The notes beneath the pieces were generated by a model. That model was not told the origin of the DNA, made no database searches, and saw only the letters and a list, made by a program, of their open reading frames with translations. From NCBI GenBank assembly GCA_913061505.1, contig CAJXSO010000018.1, positions 1-55,600 on the forward strand: 55,600 nucleotides of DNA. Direction: 5' to 3'. Shown here piece by piece: positions 1 to 8,744 of the stretch; positions within the stretch are counted from its first letter, which is position 1, and each line of letters begins with the position of its first letter. The position numbers and the translations under genes were made by a program. The DNA comes from an uncultured Lutimaribacter sp. (GTDB lineage: Bacteria > Pseudomonadota > Alphaproteobacteria > Rhodobacterales > Rhodobacteraceae).

Positions 1-597
1 ATGGCGCAGATGGCTGGGCTGGCTTGGGGGTGGTATGCCCAGCACGCGGCGGGCCCTGACCCGCAGGCACAAGCCGCGTTCGAGGCCGCTTTCCTGCCCA
101 TTTTGAACAGTCTGGAAAACAGCGCCGAGGTGCTGATACAGCGCGACTATCATGCAGAAAACCTGCTGTGGCTACCGCACCGCCAAGGGGTTGCCAGGGT
201 GGGTTTGCTGGATTTTCAAGATGCCATGGCAGGCCACCGCGCCTATGATCTGGTGTCGCTGTTGCAAGACGCACGCCGCGATGTCTCGCCCCAGATCGAA
301 GCGCAGATGATCACCCGCTATATCGAGACTAATCAGCTGGACAGAGACAGTTTTACCACAGCCTACGCCGTGCTGGGCGCGCAGCGAAACCTGCGCATTA
401 TGGGTGTTTTTGCGCGGCTTTGCCTGCGCGATGCCAAACCGAATTACATTGCGCTGATGCCCCGTGTCTGGGGGCTGCTGCAGCGCGATCTGCGCCACCC
501 CGCCTTGGCGCCGGTGCGCTCCATCATCGATGCCAGCCTGCCCAGCCCAACACCCGATATTTTGGAAACGCTGATAGCCCAATGCCCAACGCGCTAA
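1..597 (+). CDS. amgK: N-acetylmuramate/N-acetylglucosamine kinase AmgK-like (3' part)
   Basis: C-terminal part of an aminoglycoside-phosphotransferase-fold kinase. The window opens inside the gene: 198 codons remain of a family that is usually about 330 residues, so the ATG at base 1 is probably an internal methionine. The catalytic loop is visible as QRDYHAENLLWL, with Asp as base and Asn binding metal, followed by the metal-binding LLDFQDAMAGH. The family phosphorylates the anomeric carbon of MurNAc and GlcNAc in the cytoplasm during peptidoglycan recycling. The next gene overlaps it by 16 bp and encodes a MurU-like uridylyltransferase, which is the classic AmgK-MurU pair that bypasses MurA. 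The family is clear. The exact sugar specificity is inferred from this neighbour. Confidence 0.85.
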   Translation: MAQMAGLAWGWYAQHAAGPDPQAQAAFEAAFLPILNSLENSAEVLIQRDYHAENLLWLPHRQGVARVGLLDFQDAMAGHRAYDLVSLLQDARRDVSPQIEAQMITRYIETNQLDRDSFTTAYAVLGAQRNLRIMGVFARLCLRDAKPNYIALMPRVWGLLQRDLRHPALAPVRSIIDASLPSPTPDILETLIAQCPTR

Positions 598-1289
598 TCT
601 TGTTTGCTGCCGGGTTTGGCACCCGCATGGGCGCGCTGACCCAAACGCAGCCCAAACCGCTGATAAAGGTCGCCGGGCGGGCGCTGTTGGATCATGCGTT
701 AGATTTGGCCGCACCGCTGGCCTTGGGGCCTGTGGTGGTAAACACGCATTACTTAGGCGAAAAAATAGCAGCCCATCTGGCCAACAGGCCCGAGGTGCAG
801 ATTTCCCACGAGGCGCCAGATATTTTGGAAACCGGCGGCGGTTTGCGCCAGGCCCTGCCGCTGCTGGGGCCGGGGCCTGTTTTTGCCATGAATACCGATG
901 CCATTTGGCGCGGCCCCAACCCATTGCTTCTGGCCCGCCAGCATTGGAACCCCGATAAAATGGATGCGCTTTTGGTGATGTTGCCGCGGCAAAATGCCAT
1001 TGGGCACACCGGCCAGGGCGATTTTCTGGCCAATGACGCAGGCCAATTGCAGCGGGGGCCGGGGCTGGTGTATTCGGGCGTGCAAATCATCAACCCTGTC
1101 GGTATTTCAGATATCGCAGAGGCTGCGTTTTCCCTGAACATTCTGTGGGATCAAATGATCGCCCGCGGGCGGCTTTATGGCGTAACATACGGCGGCGAAT
1201 GGTGCGATGTTGGCAACCCCAGTGGCATTGCACAGGCCGAAGCCCTTTTGGCGCAACAGCCCCATGCCACAGGGGGCGGTGATGACTAG
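582..1289 (+). CDS. murU: N-acetylmuramate 1-phosphate uridylyltransferase MurU-like
   Basis: Sugar-1-phosphate nucleotidyltransferase of 235 residues. The N-terminus carries the signature AAGFGTRMGALTQTQPKPL (G-x-G-T-R...P-K-P-L) that binds the nucleotide, and residues near 105 (MNTDAIW) match the metal-binding Asp. MurU makes UDP-MurNAc from MurNAc-1-phosphate, so recycled wall sugar re-enters peptidoglycan synthesis without MurA. The start at 582 was chosen because MPNALILFAAG is where homology begins; it lies inside the end of the kinase gene, so the two are translationally coupled. Its stop overlaps the addB start by 8 bp. A general sugar nucleotidyltransferase role is the alternative, but the kinase neighbour favours MurU. 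Confidence 0.85.
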   Translation: MPNALILFAAGFGTRMGALTQTQPKPLIKVAGRALLDHALDLAAPLALGPVVVNTHYLGEKIAAHLANRPEVQISHEAPDILETGGGLRQALPLLGPGPVFAMNTDAIWRGPNPLLLARQHWNPDKMDALLVMLPRQNAIGHTGQGDFLANDAGQLQRGPGLVYSGVQIINPVGISDIAEAAFSLNILWDQMIARGRLYGVTYGGEWCDVGNPSGIAQAEALLAQQPHATGGGDD

Positions 1290-4227
1290 CCTGTTTCACC
1301 CCAGCCACCGCGCACCGCATGTGTATGGCATGCCGCCAGGTGTCGATTTTCCCGCCCAGCTGGTGCAGGGCCTAACGGCCGCCTATGCAGGCCAGCCCCC
1401 CACCGCGCTGGCGCGCGTGCAGCTGATCGTAAACACCCGCCGCATGGCGCGCCGCATACGCGAGCTTTTCGATAAAGGGCCCGCTGTTTTGATGCCGCGC
1501 ATTCAGCTGGTATCTGATTTGGCAGATCAGGCCGCAATACAGGGCGTGCCAGCTGCTGTTTCGCCACTAAAGCGCCGATTAGAGATTACAAACCTGGTAT
1601 CGCGCCTGCTGGATACCGCGCCCGATCTGGCCCCGCGCTCGGCCCTGTATGACCTGTCGGATTCCCTGGCAGGGTTGATGGATGAAATGCATGGCGAGGG
1701 GGTATCGCCAGAGGCGCTTTTTGCCCTCGATGTGTCGAACCATTCAGAACATTGGGCGCGATCGCTGAAATTTCTGCAGATCGTGCACCCGTTTTTTGAC
1801 ACAGCCCAAGAACCGCCCGATCGCGAAACGCGCCAGCGCATGATTGTGCAAAACCTTGCGGCAACATGGGCCCAGACGCCGCCAGATCACCCGGTTATCC
1901 TGGCCGGCTCGACCGGCTCGCGCGGCACAACGATGCTGCTGATGCAGGCGATCGCAAAGCTGCCGCAAGGCGCTATTGTGTTGCCCGGTTTTGATTTTGG
2001 CATGCCAAGCGGCGCCTGGGCCGATCTTGATGATGCTCTCACCGCAGAAGATCACCCGCAGTACCGGTTTCGTGTGCTGATGCGCAACCTGGGCATTGAA
2101 AGGGGCGATATCCGGCCATGGTCGCCCGCCCAGCCCCCCAGCCCCGAACGCAATGCGCTGGTGTCTTTGGCGCTGCGCCCAGCACCTGTTACCGACCAAT
2201 GGCTGCACCAAGGGCCCGATCTGGGGCCGCTGGCCAAAGCCCTGGAAAATGTGACCCTGTTACAGGCCAATTCGCAACGCGACGAGGCATTGGCCATCGC
2301 CCTGCGGCTGCGCCAGGCGGCCGAAGACGGCAAAACCGCCGCGCTGATTACACCAGATCGCATGCTGACCCGCCAAGTTACCGCCGCGCTGGACCGCTGG
2401 GATATTGTGCCAGATGACAGCGCCGGCACCCCCTTGCACCTTACGCCACCGGGGCGGCTGTTGCGGCATGTGGCGGCGCTGTTTCATCGCCCCCCCGATG
2501 CCGAGGCGCTGATCACCTTGTTAACCCACCCACTGGCCCATAGCGGGCAGGGGCGCGGCCAACATCTGATTTGGGCCCGCGAACTAGAACTGCATTTGCG
2601 CAAAAAGGCCATGCCCTATCCCACGCCTGCCGATTTGGCGCATTGGGCCACAGGCATAGGTGACCCAGAGTGCCAGGCATGGGCTGAATGGGCCGGGCAA
2701 ATTTTGGCGCAATATGATGGCACATCGCGGCCCTTGGCCCAGCATATCGGGCGCCATATCGCGCTGGCGGAAAGCCTGGCGCAAGGCCCCATGGGCCAGG
2801 GCAGCGGCGCATTGTGGCTGGAACGTGCCGGGATCGAGGCGCAAAAACAGGTGGCAGATCTGCGCGACAACGCCGATGCAGGCGGCGCTTTTTCACCGCT
2901 CGATTACGCCGATCTTTTCGGTGCAATCCTGTCGCAAGCCGAGGTGCGCGACCGCGATGCGCCCCACCCAAAGATCCTGATATGGGGCACATTAGAGGCG
3001 CGCGTTCAGGGTGCTGATCTGCTGATTTTGGGCGGCCTGAACGATGGCACCTGGCCCGAATTGCCAAAGCCAGACCCGTGGCTAAACCGCCAGATGCGCC
3101 AAGAGGCGGGCATGATGCTGCCCGAACGGCGCATTGGCCTGTCTGCGCATGATTTTCAACAGGCCATTGCCGCGCCCGAAGTGTGGCTTACGCGGCCCAT
3201 CCGCTCGGACGATGCGCAAACTGTGCCGTCGCGCTGGCTGAACCGGCTAACCAACCTGTTGCAGGGCCTGCCCAACCAAGGCGGGCCAGAGGCGCTGAAA
3301 GCGGCCAAAGAGCGCGGCGATAAATGGTTGCAGCTGGCCGCAGCCCTAGAGGCCCCGCACAATGCCACCCCAGCGCCGCGCCCCTCGCCACGGCCACCCG
3401 TGGATGCGCGGCCCCGGCAACTGTCAGTCACCGAAATAAAGCGGCTGATCCGCGACCCTTATGCCATTTACGCCAAACATGTGCTGCGCCTCAGGCCGCT
3501 TGACCCGCTGATGCGCCAGCCCGACGCCCTGCGCCGTGGCATTGTGGTGCATGAGGTTTTCGAGAAATTCATCGCCTCTTTGCGCGATACCCCAAGCCAG
3601 CTGACCAGCGCCCACCTGATGCAACTGGCCGATCAGGTTTTGGCGCAGGCCGTGCCTTGGCCCGAAATTCGGCTGTTGTGGCAGGCCAAATTGGCGCGTG
3701 TGGCCGATTGGTTTATCGCCACAGAAGAGGCGCGCCAAACCATCGCCCCCCCCGGCAAGCTAGAGGCCAAGGCCCAGGCGCAGATACCGCAATTGGCCTT
3801 TACCCTAACCGCACAGGCCGACCGTATCGATATCGATGCGCAGGGCCTGGCCTATATTTACGACTATAAAACCGGCACGCCACCCACCAAGCCGCAGCAG
3901 GCCCATTTCGACAAGCAATTGCTGCTAGAGGCGGCAATGCTAACACAAGGCGCCTTTGAAGGGCTGGCACCCATGCATGTGCAAAGCGCCACGTTCATTG
4001 GCCTTGGCAGCAACCCCAGCTTGGTGGCCGCCCCGCTAGACGAGCACCCCCCACACCAGGTGTGGCAGGAATTTATCCAGCTGATCACCCGCTACCTGAC
4101 GCCCGATCAGGGCTTTACCGCCCGGCGTGCGCTGTTCAAAGAAACCGATGTCGGCGATTATGATCACCTGGCGCGCTATGGAGAATGGGATACAACCACC
4201 CCACCCAGCCCCGAGGATCTGACATGA
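1282..4227 (+). CDS. addB: Double-strand break repair protein AddB (alphaproteobacterial type)
   Basis: AddB subunit of the AddAB helicase-nuclease, 981 residues. AddAB resects DNA double-strand ends and loads RecA, the role played by RecBCD in enterics. The N-terminal half is helicase-like but shows no intact Walker A lysine; the nearest glycine-rich stretch is LAGSTGSRGTT. The C-terminal PD-(D/E)XK nuclease is recognisable from HEVFEKF and from YIYDYKTGTPPT, where Asp and Lys are active-site residues. The start at 1282 (MTSLFHPSHR) overlaps murU by 8 bp. The stop codon TGA shares bases with the addA start, so the two subunits are made together. Confidence 0.95.
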   Translation: MTSLFHPSHRAPHVYGMPPGVDFPAQLVQGLTAAYAGQPPTALARVQLIVNTRRMARRIRELFDKGPAVLMPRIQLVSDLADQAAIQGVPAAVSPLKRRLEITNLVSRLLDTAPDLAPRSALYDLSDSLAGLMDEMHGEGVSPEALFALDVSNHSEHWARSLKFLQIVHPFFDTAQEPPDRETRQRMIVQNLAATWAQTPPDHPVILAGSTGSRGTTMLLMQAIAKLPQGAIVLPGFDFGMPSGAWADLDDALTAEDHPQYRFRVLMRNLGIERGDIRPWSPAQPPSPERNALVSLALRPAPVTDQWLHQGPDLGPLAKALENVTLLQANSQRDEALAIALRLRQAAEDGKTAALITPDRMLTRQVTAALDRWDIVPDDSAGTPLHLTPPGRLLRHVAALFHRPPDAEALITLLTHPLAHSGQGRGQHLIWARELELHLRKKAMPYPTPADLAHWATGIGDPECQAWAEWAGQILAQYDGTSRPLAQHIGRHIALAESLAQGPMGQGSGALWLERAGIEAQKQVADLRDNADAGGAFSPLDYADLFGAILSQAEVRDRDAPHPKILIWGTLEARVQGADLLILGGLNDGTWPELPKPDPWLNRQMRQEAGMMLPERRIGLSAHDFQQAIAAPEVWLTRPIRSDDAQTVPSRWLNRLTNLLQGLPNQGGPEALKAAKERGDKWLQLAAALEAPHNATPAPRPSPRPPVDARPRQLSVTEIKRLIRDPYAIYAKHVLRLRPLDPLMRQPDALRRGIVVHEVFEKFIASLRDTPSQLTSAHLMQLADQVLAQAVPWPEIRLLWQAKLARVADWFIATEEARQTIAPPGKLEAKAQAQIPQLAFTLTAQADRIDIDAQGLAYIYDYKTGTPPTKPQQAHFDKQLLLEAAMLTQGAFEGLAPMHVQSATFIGLGSNPSLVAAPLDEHPPHQVWQEFIQLITRYLTPDQGFTARRALFKETDVGDYDHLARYGEWDTTTPPSPEDLT

Positions 4228-7200
4228 TGCGCGATGACGCCACCGAAGCGCAGGTGCGCGCCGCCTCGCCGCGGGCCTCTACCTGGTTGGCGGCCAACGC
4301 CGGCTCGGGCAAGACCCGGGTGTTAACCGACCGGGTGGCACGGCTGCTGCTAGAGGGGGCGCAACCGCAGCGTATTTTGTGCCTCACCTACACCAAAGCC
4401 GCCGCTGCCGAGATGCAAAACCGCTTGTTTTTGCGCCTGGGCGCCTGGGCCATGCTGCCCGATGCCGAGCTGCGCAAACAATTGGCAGATCTGGGCCAAG
4501 AGGCCCGTTTGGCCGATACCGAACTGCGCCGTGCGCGCACGCTTTTTGCGCGCGCCATCGAAACGCCCGGTGGGTTGAAAATTCAAACCATCCACTCGTT
4601 TTGCGCCTCGATCTTGCGGCGCTTTCCGCTCGAGGCGCGGGTCAGCCCGGGCTTTACGGAAATGGAAGACCGTGCAGGCGCCTTGATGCGCGCCGATATT
4701 GTGCGCGACATGGCCAACACCGCCGATACCACCGCTGTCGTGCGCGATCTGGCGGGCTATCTGGCTGACCAAGATTTTGACAAGATTACCGCCAGCATCA
4801 TTGCCCAGCGCGATGCGTTCGAGCCAGCTTTGCCCCCAGATGATATTGATGCGCTATTGGGCCTGCCCCATGGCTGCACGATGCAAACCGTTTATGACCG
4901 GGTGTTTTTAGGCACTGAAATGGCCCTGTTCGCGCAGCTGTTGCCGCTGCTGCGTGCGGGCAGCAAAACCGATGCAACCGCGGCAGAAAAATTGGCGCAG
5001 ATCACCGCACCAAACGGCGCTGCGCTGGATATTTTGGAAAACCTTTTGCTGCTTGGCCCCTCGTCGAAAGCGCCATTTACCGCCAAGATCGGCAGCTTTC
5101 CCACCAAGGCCACCCAAGCCGCCCTGGGCGCGTTGCAAGACCCGCTAGAAGATCTGATGCGCCGCGTCGAAGACGCCCGCGATATGCGGCTGGCCGTGCA
5201 AGCCGCGCTGCGCAGCAAGGCGCTGCACCGTTTTGCGGCTGCTTTCTTGCCGCTTTACGAGATGCGCAAGCAACAGCTGGGGTGGCTGGATTTCGACGAT
5301 CTTATTCGCAAAGCCCGCGATCTGCTGACCGATCCGGGCGTAGCAGAATGGGTGCTTTACCGCCTTGATGGTGGGATCGATCATATTCTGGTGGACGAGG
5401 CCCAAGACACCAGCCCAACCCAGTGGAAAGTTATCGAATTGCTGGCGCAGGAATTCACCGCAGGTGCCGGCGCACGGGCCGATGCGCCGCGCACCATTTT
5501 TGTGGTGGGGGATAAAAAGCAATCGATTTATTCCTTTCAGGGCGCCGATCCACGCGCTTTTGACACGATGAAAGACCAATTTTCCCAGCGTTTGCAGGCC
5601 ACGGGCCAGCCGCTGGTATCATCGTCTTTGGAATATTCCTTCCGCTCGGCCGAGGCGGTTTTGCGGCTGGTCGACGAGGTTTTCGCCAGGCGCGGAAATT
5701 CGGGCTTTCCAACCGAAAACCGCCATCGCGCTTTCAAGGGTGACATGCCCGGGCGGGTAGATCTGTGGCCTGCAATCACCCCCACGAAAAACGAACAATC
5801 CGGCGATTGGTTTGACCCGGTCGATCAGGTCTCGCAAGATCATCACACCAAACAAATGGCCCATCGGGTGGCCAGCCAGATCAAGCAGATGATCGACAGC
5901 CGCACCGCAATACCCCACGAGATTGGCAACAGCGGCACTTATGAAATGCGCCCCGTGCAGGCGGGTGATTTTCTTATTCTGGTGCAGCGCCGTTCCGATC
6001 TATTTGCCGAAATCATTCAATCGTGCAAGGCAATGGGCCTGCCCATTGCCGGGGCCGACAGGCTGAAACTGGGCGCCGAACTGGCCGTGCGCGACCTGGC
6101 GGCGTTGTTGTCGTTTTTGGCGGTGCCCGAAGACAGCCTTTCGCTGGCCATCAGCCTGAAATCGCCGCTGTTTGGCTGGGATGAACAAGCGCTGTTTGAT
6201 CTGGCCCATAAGCGCCAGGAAAAATACCTGTGGCAAGCCCTGCGTGCGCGGCGCAGCACGTTTGGCAGCACATTGGCGGTGCTGGATGACCTGCGCGCCA
6301 AAGCCGATTTTTTGCGCCCCTTTGACCTGATCGAGCGGATATTAACCCGCCATAATGGCCGCAAAAACCTGTTGGCGCGCCTTGGCCCCGAGGCCGAAGA
6401 CGGGATCAATGCGTTTTTGGCGCAGGCCCTGGCCTTTGAGCGCACGGCGGTGCCCTCGCTTTTTGGGTTTTTGCAATGGATGGAAACGGATGATCTGGAA
6501 ATAAAACGCCAGATGGATGCCGCCGGCCAGCGTATTCGGGTGATGACAGTGCATGGCGCCAAAGGGCTAGAGGCGCCAATCGTGATCTTGCCAGATACGG
6601 CGCAGCGCAACGTAAACCTGCGCGATGCGTTTTTGGTGCAAAACGGCCATGCGTTGTGGAACATGCCCAGCACCGCATTGCCCCGCGCCCTGGCCGAGGC
6701 CCGCGAAAGCCATCTGCAGGCCGAACAGGCCGAGCGTGACAGGCTGCTTTATGTGGCTCTGACACGGGCGGAAAAGTGGCTGATCATAGGTGCCGCTGGC
6801 GAATTGGGCCAAGATGGTGAAAGCTGGTATCACAAAACCGCTGCCGCCATGCAGCATTGCAACGCGGTTCCGCATAGCTTTGAGTTTGGCCAGGGCCTGC
6901 GGCTGGAAACTGGCCATTGGGGGCAAGCGGCGCAAACCACCAGCCCTGTGGCCAGCACGCCCACTGTGGACCTGCCAGCGCTGTTTCAGGCGCCCGCAGT
7001 GCCACCAGAGCCCGCGCAAAAAACGCTAAGCCCATCAACCGATTTGGGCGGCGCCAAGGCGCTGCCCGGCGATAATGGGCTGGATGAGGAAACCGCGCTG
7101 CGGCGTGGCCGGCAAATTCACCTTTTGCTGGAACATCTGGCAAATCTGCCCGAAAATTTGCGCCAAGAAACGGCACAGGCGCTGTTGGCCAGCGGCCCCG

Positions 7201-7613
7201 ATGCCGCCAATGCAGCCGATCTGCCCGGCCTATTGGCCGAGGTCACGCGCCTGCTGGATGCGCCTGATCTGGCCCATATCTTTGGCCCCAACGCCCTGGC
7301 CGAGGTATCGATAACCGCGCCGCTGGATGCCGGGCGGCGGCTGCATGGCACGATTGACCGCTTGATCGTATCAGACAGTGGCGTTTTGGCGGTAGATTTC
7401 AAAACCAACGCCACAGTGCCCCCCACAGCCCAGGCCATACCCCAAGGGCTGGTGCGGCAAATGGCGGCTTATGCCCATGCGCTGGCCCAGGTTTACCCCG
7501 ACCAGCCCATTTCCTGCGCCATTTTATGGACCGCTACCGCCCAGCTTATGCCCTTGCCCAGCAACATGCTTGCCGATGCTTTGGCCGATATTTTGGCGCA
7601 AAATGGCGCATAA
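4224..7613 (+). CDS. addA: Double-strand break repair helicase AddA
   Basis: UvrD-type helicase and nuclease subunit of AddAB, 1129 residues. Visible helicase motifs in order are Walker A ANAGSGKT (residues 24-31), motif II VDEAQDTSPTQW, GDKKQSIYSFQGADPRAF, motif V RVMTVHGAKGLEAPIV and motif VI LLYVALTRAEKW. The C-terminal RecB-like nuclease has LAVDFKTN near residue 1060. The start at 4224 forms an ATGA overlap with the addB stop; the next codon is also ATG. Motif II reads DEAQ rather than DEXQ with R, which is normal for this family. The gene is last in the amgK-murU-addB-addA run; trxA follows after 103 bp. Confidence 0.97.
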   Translation: MMRDDATEAQVRAASPRASTWLAANAGSGKTRVLTDRVARLLLEGAQPQRILCLTYTKAAAAEMQNRLFLRLGAWAMLPDAELRKQLADLGQEARLADTELRRARTLFARAIETPGGLKIQTIHSFCASILRRFPLEARVSPGFTEMEDRAGALMRADIVRDMANTADTTAVVRDLAGYLADQDFDKITASIIAQRDAFEPALPPDDIDALLGLPHGCTMQTVYDRVFLGTEMALFAQLLPLLRAGSKTDATAAEKLAQITAPNGAALDILENLLLLGPSSKAPFTAKIGSFPTKATQAALGALQDPLEDLMRRVEDARDMRLAVQAALRSKALHRFAAAFLPLYEMRKQQLGWLDFDDLIRKARDLLTDPGVAEWVLYRLDGGIDHILVDEAQDTSPTQWKVIELLAQEFTAGAGARADAPRTIFVVGDKKQSIYSFQGADPRAFDTMKDQFSQRLQATGQPLVSSSLEYSFRSAEAVLRLVDEVFARRGNSGFPTENRHRAFKGDMPGRVDLWPAITPTKNEQSGDWFDPVDQVSQDHHTKQMAHRVASQIKQMIDSRTAIPHEIGNSGTYEMRPVQAGDFLILVQRRSDLFAEIIQSCKAMGLPIAGADRLKLGAELAVRDLAALLSFLAVPEDSLSLAISLKSPLFGWDEQALFDLAHKRQEKYLWQALRARRSTFGSTLAVLDDLRAKADFLRPFDLIERILTRHNGRKNLLARLGPEAEDGINAFLAQALAFERTAVPSLFGFLQWMETDDLEIKRQMDAAGQRIRVMTVHGAKGLEAPIVILPDTAQRNVNLRDAFLVQNGHALWNMPSTALPRALAEARESHLQAEQAERDRLLYVALTRAEKWLIIGAAGELGQDGESWYHKTAAAMQHCNAVPHSFEFGQGLRLETGHWGQAAQTTSPVASTPTVDLPALFQAPAVPPEPAQKTLSPSTDLGGAKALPGDNGLDEETALRRGRQIHLLLEHLANLPENLRQETAQALLASGPDAANAADLPGLLAEVTRLLDAPDLAHIFGPNALAEVSITAPLDAGRRLHGTIDRLIVSDSGVLAVDFKTNATVPPTAQAIPQGLVRQMAAYAHALAQVYPDQPISCAILWTATAQLMPLPSNMLADALADILAQNGA

Positions 7614-7716
7614 GGATGGCTGGCACACTGTTGCGTGTGATCGGTGGCTGTGTGCTTGACGCCCCAGCTGGGCAGGCTTACGTTTGCCGGCGAAACATTC
7701 CTCAGGAGATTGCCCC

Positions 7717-8037
7717 ATGGCCACCGTTGCCGTCACCGACGCCACTTTTGACGCAGAAGTAAAGAATTCCGACATCCCGGTTGTTGTTGATTTCTGGGCC
7801 GAATGGTGTGGCCCCTGCAAACAGATCGGCCCGGCATTGGAAGAGCTGGCCACCGAAATGGCGGGCAAGGTGAAAATTGCCAAGGTCGATGTAGACCAAA
7901 ACCCAAATGCCGCCGCTGCCATGGGCGTGCGTGGCATTCCCGCGCTGTTCATTTTCAAAAACGGCGAAGTGGTTTCCAACCGCGCAGGCGCCGCACCCAA
8001 GGCCGCTTTGCAAAGCTGGATTGAAGGCGCGCTGTAA
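7717..8037 (+). CDS. trxA: Thioredoxin
   Basis: Canonical cytoplasmic thioredoxin of 106 residues, the general dithiol reductant for ribonucleotide reductase, methionine sulfoxide reductases and other enzymes. The redox motif W-C-G-P-C is at residues 30-34 and the conserved cis-proline segment reads [10 protein letters not shown]. The start at 7717 is set by an AGGAG Shine-Dalgarno at 7704-7708; an in-frame upstream ATG at 7684 would add eleven residues unlike thioredoxin. A possible -35 (TTGACG, 7656-7661) lies upstream, but its -10 is poor. A rho-independent terminator follows 32 bp after the stop, so trxA probably has its own transcript or ends the addBA message. Confidence 0.97.
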   Translation: MATVAVTDATFDAEVKNSDIPVVVDFWAEWCGPCKQIGPALEELATEMAGKVKIAKVDVDQNPNAAAAMGVRGIPALFIFKNGEVVSNRAGAAPKAALQSWIEGAL

Positions 8038-8069
8038 TGCGGCCCTAATTCAGGGTATTTTCAAGGATC

Positions 8070-8093
8070 AAGGCGCCCTTTGGCGCCTTTTTT
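8070..8093 (+). terminator. Rho-independent terminator after trxA
   Basis: AAGGCGCC and GGCGCCTT form an 8-bp stem around the loop CTTT, followed by a run of T at 8088-8093. It lies between trxA and hslV and should insulate the heat-shock genes from trxA transcription. Confidence 0.85.
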
Positions 8094-8129
8094 CATGGCC
8101 TGTTTCAATGCTGGCGCAGGCAGCCACCC

Positions 8130-8158
8130 CTTGTGGCGCGCGGCCCCGCCCGCCATAT
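8130..8158 (+). promoter_or_regulatory. Possible heat-shock (sigma-32 type) promoter of hslVU
   Basis: CTTGTG (8130-8135) is followed after 17 bases by CCATAT (8153-8158), about 28 bp before the hslV start. This resembles the alphaproteobacterial RpoH pattern CTTG...CxTAT, and hslVU is a classical heat-shock operon. The match is by eye only and the -35 half deviates from CTTGAA. Confidence 0.4.
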
Positions 8159-8186
8159 AGGCACCAAGACACCAAAGGAGGCCCCT

Positions 8187-8744
8187 ATGGCAGAAACAGA
8201 TTTTCCCGGCTGGCACGGCACCACGATCATCGGGGTGAAAAAAGATGGCCAGGTGGTGGTTGCCGGCGATGGCCAGGTGTCGTTGGGCCAAACCGTAATC
8301 AAGGGCACCGCGCGCAAGGTGCGCCGCCTGTCGCCCGGCGGTTTTGATGTGGTTGCGGGCTTTGCCGGCTCGACCGCCGATGCCTTTACCCTGCTGGAAC
8401 GTCTGGAAGCCAAGCTCGAGTCAACGCCAGGCCAACTGGCCCGCGCCAGTGTAGAGCTGGCCAAGGATTGGCGCACCGATAAATACCTGCAGAAACTGGA
8501 AGCGATGCTGATTGTCACCGATGGCGCCGATATGTTTGTCATCACCGGCGCGGGCGACGTGCTAGAGCCTGAACACGGCGTTGCGGCCATTGGATCGGGC
8601 GGGAATTACGCGCTGGCCGCAGCCCGGGCCATGATGGACAGCGATAAATCGGCCGAACAAGTGGCCCGCGCCGCCATGGCGATTGCGGCCGATATCTGCG
8701 TTTATACAAACGGAAACCTGACTGTAGAGGCAATCACCCGATGA
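8187..8744 (+). CDS. hslV: ATP-dependent protease peptidase subunit HslV (ClpQ)
   Basis: Proteasome-beta-like N-terminal-nucleophile peptidase of 185 residues. It forms the double hexamer that degrades proteins unfolded by HslU. The conserved block starts [23 protein letters not shown] at residue 12, so the nucleophilic threonine follows an eleven-residue leader ([11 protein letters not shown]) instead of only the initiator Met as in E. coli. Further family landmarks are [13 protein letters not shown] and ELAKDWRTD. The start is fixed by a strong AAAGGAGG at about 8174-8181. The TGA stop overlaps the hslU ATG (ATGA), matching their equimolar complex. Confidence 0.97.
   Translation: MAETDFPGWHGTTIIGVKKDGQVVVAGDGQVSLGQTVIKGTARKVRRLSPGGFDVVAGFAGSTADAFTLLERLEAKLESTPGQLARASVELAKDWRTDKYLQKLEAMLIVTDGADMFVITGAGDVLEPEHGVAAIGSGGNYALAAARAMMDSDKSAEQVARAAMAIAADICVYTNGNLTVEAITR

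Noticed and set aside
7656-7684. TTGACG...TACGTT as trxA promoter
   Set aside because: The -10 matches only three of six bases; noted but not listed as a feature.
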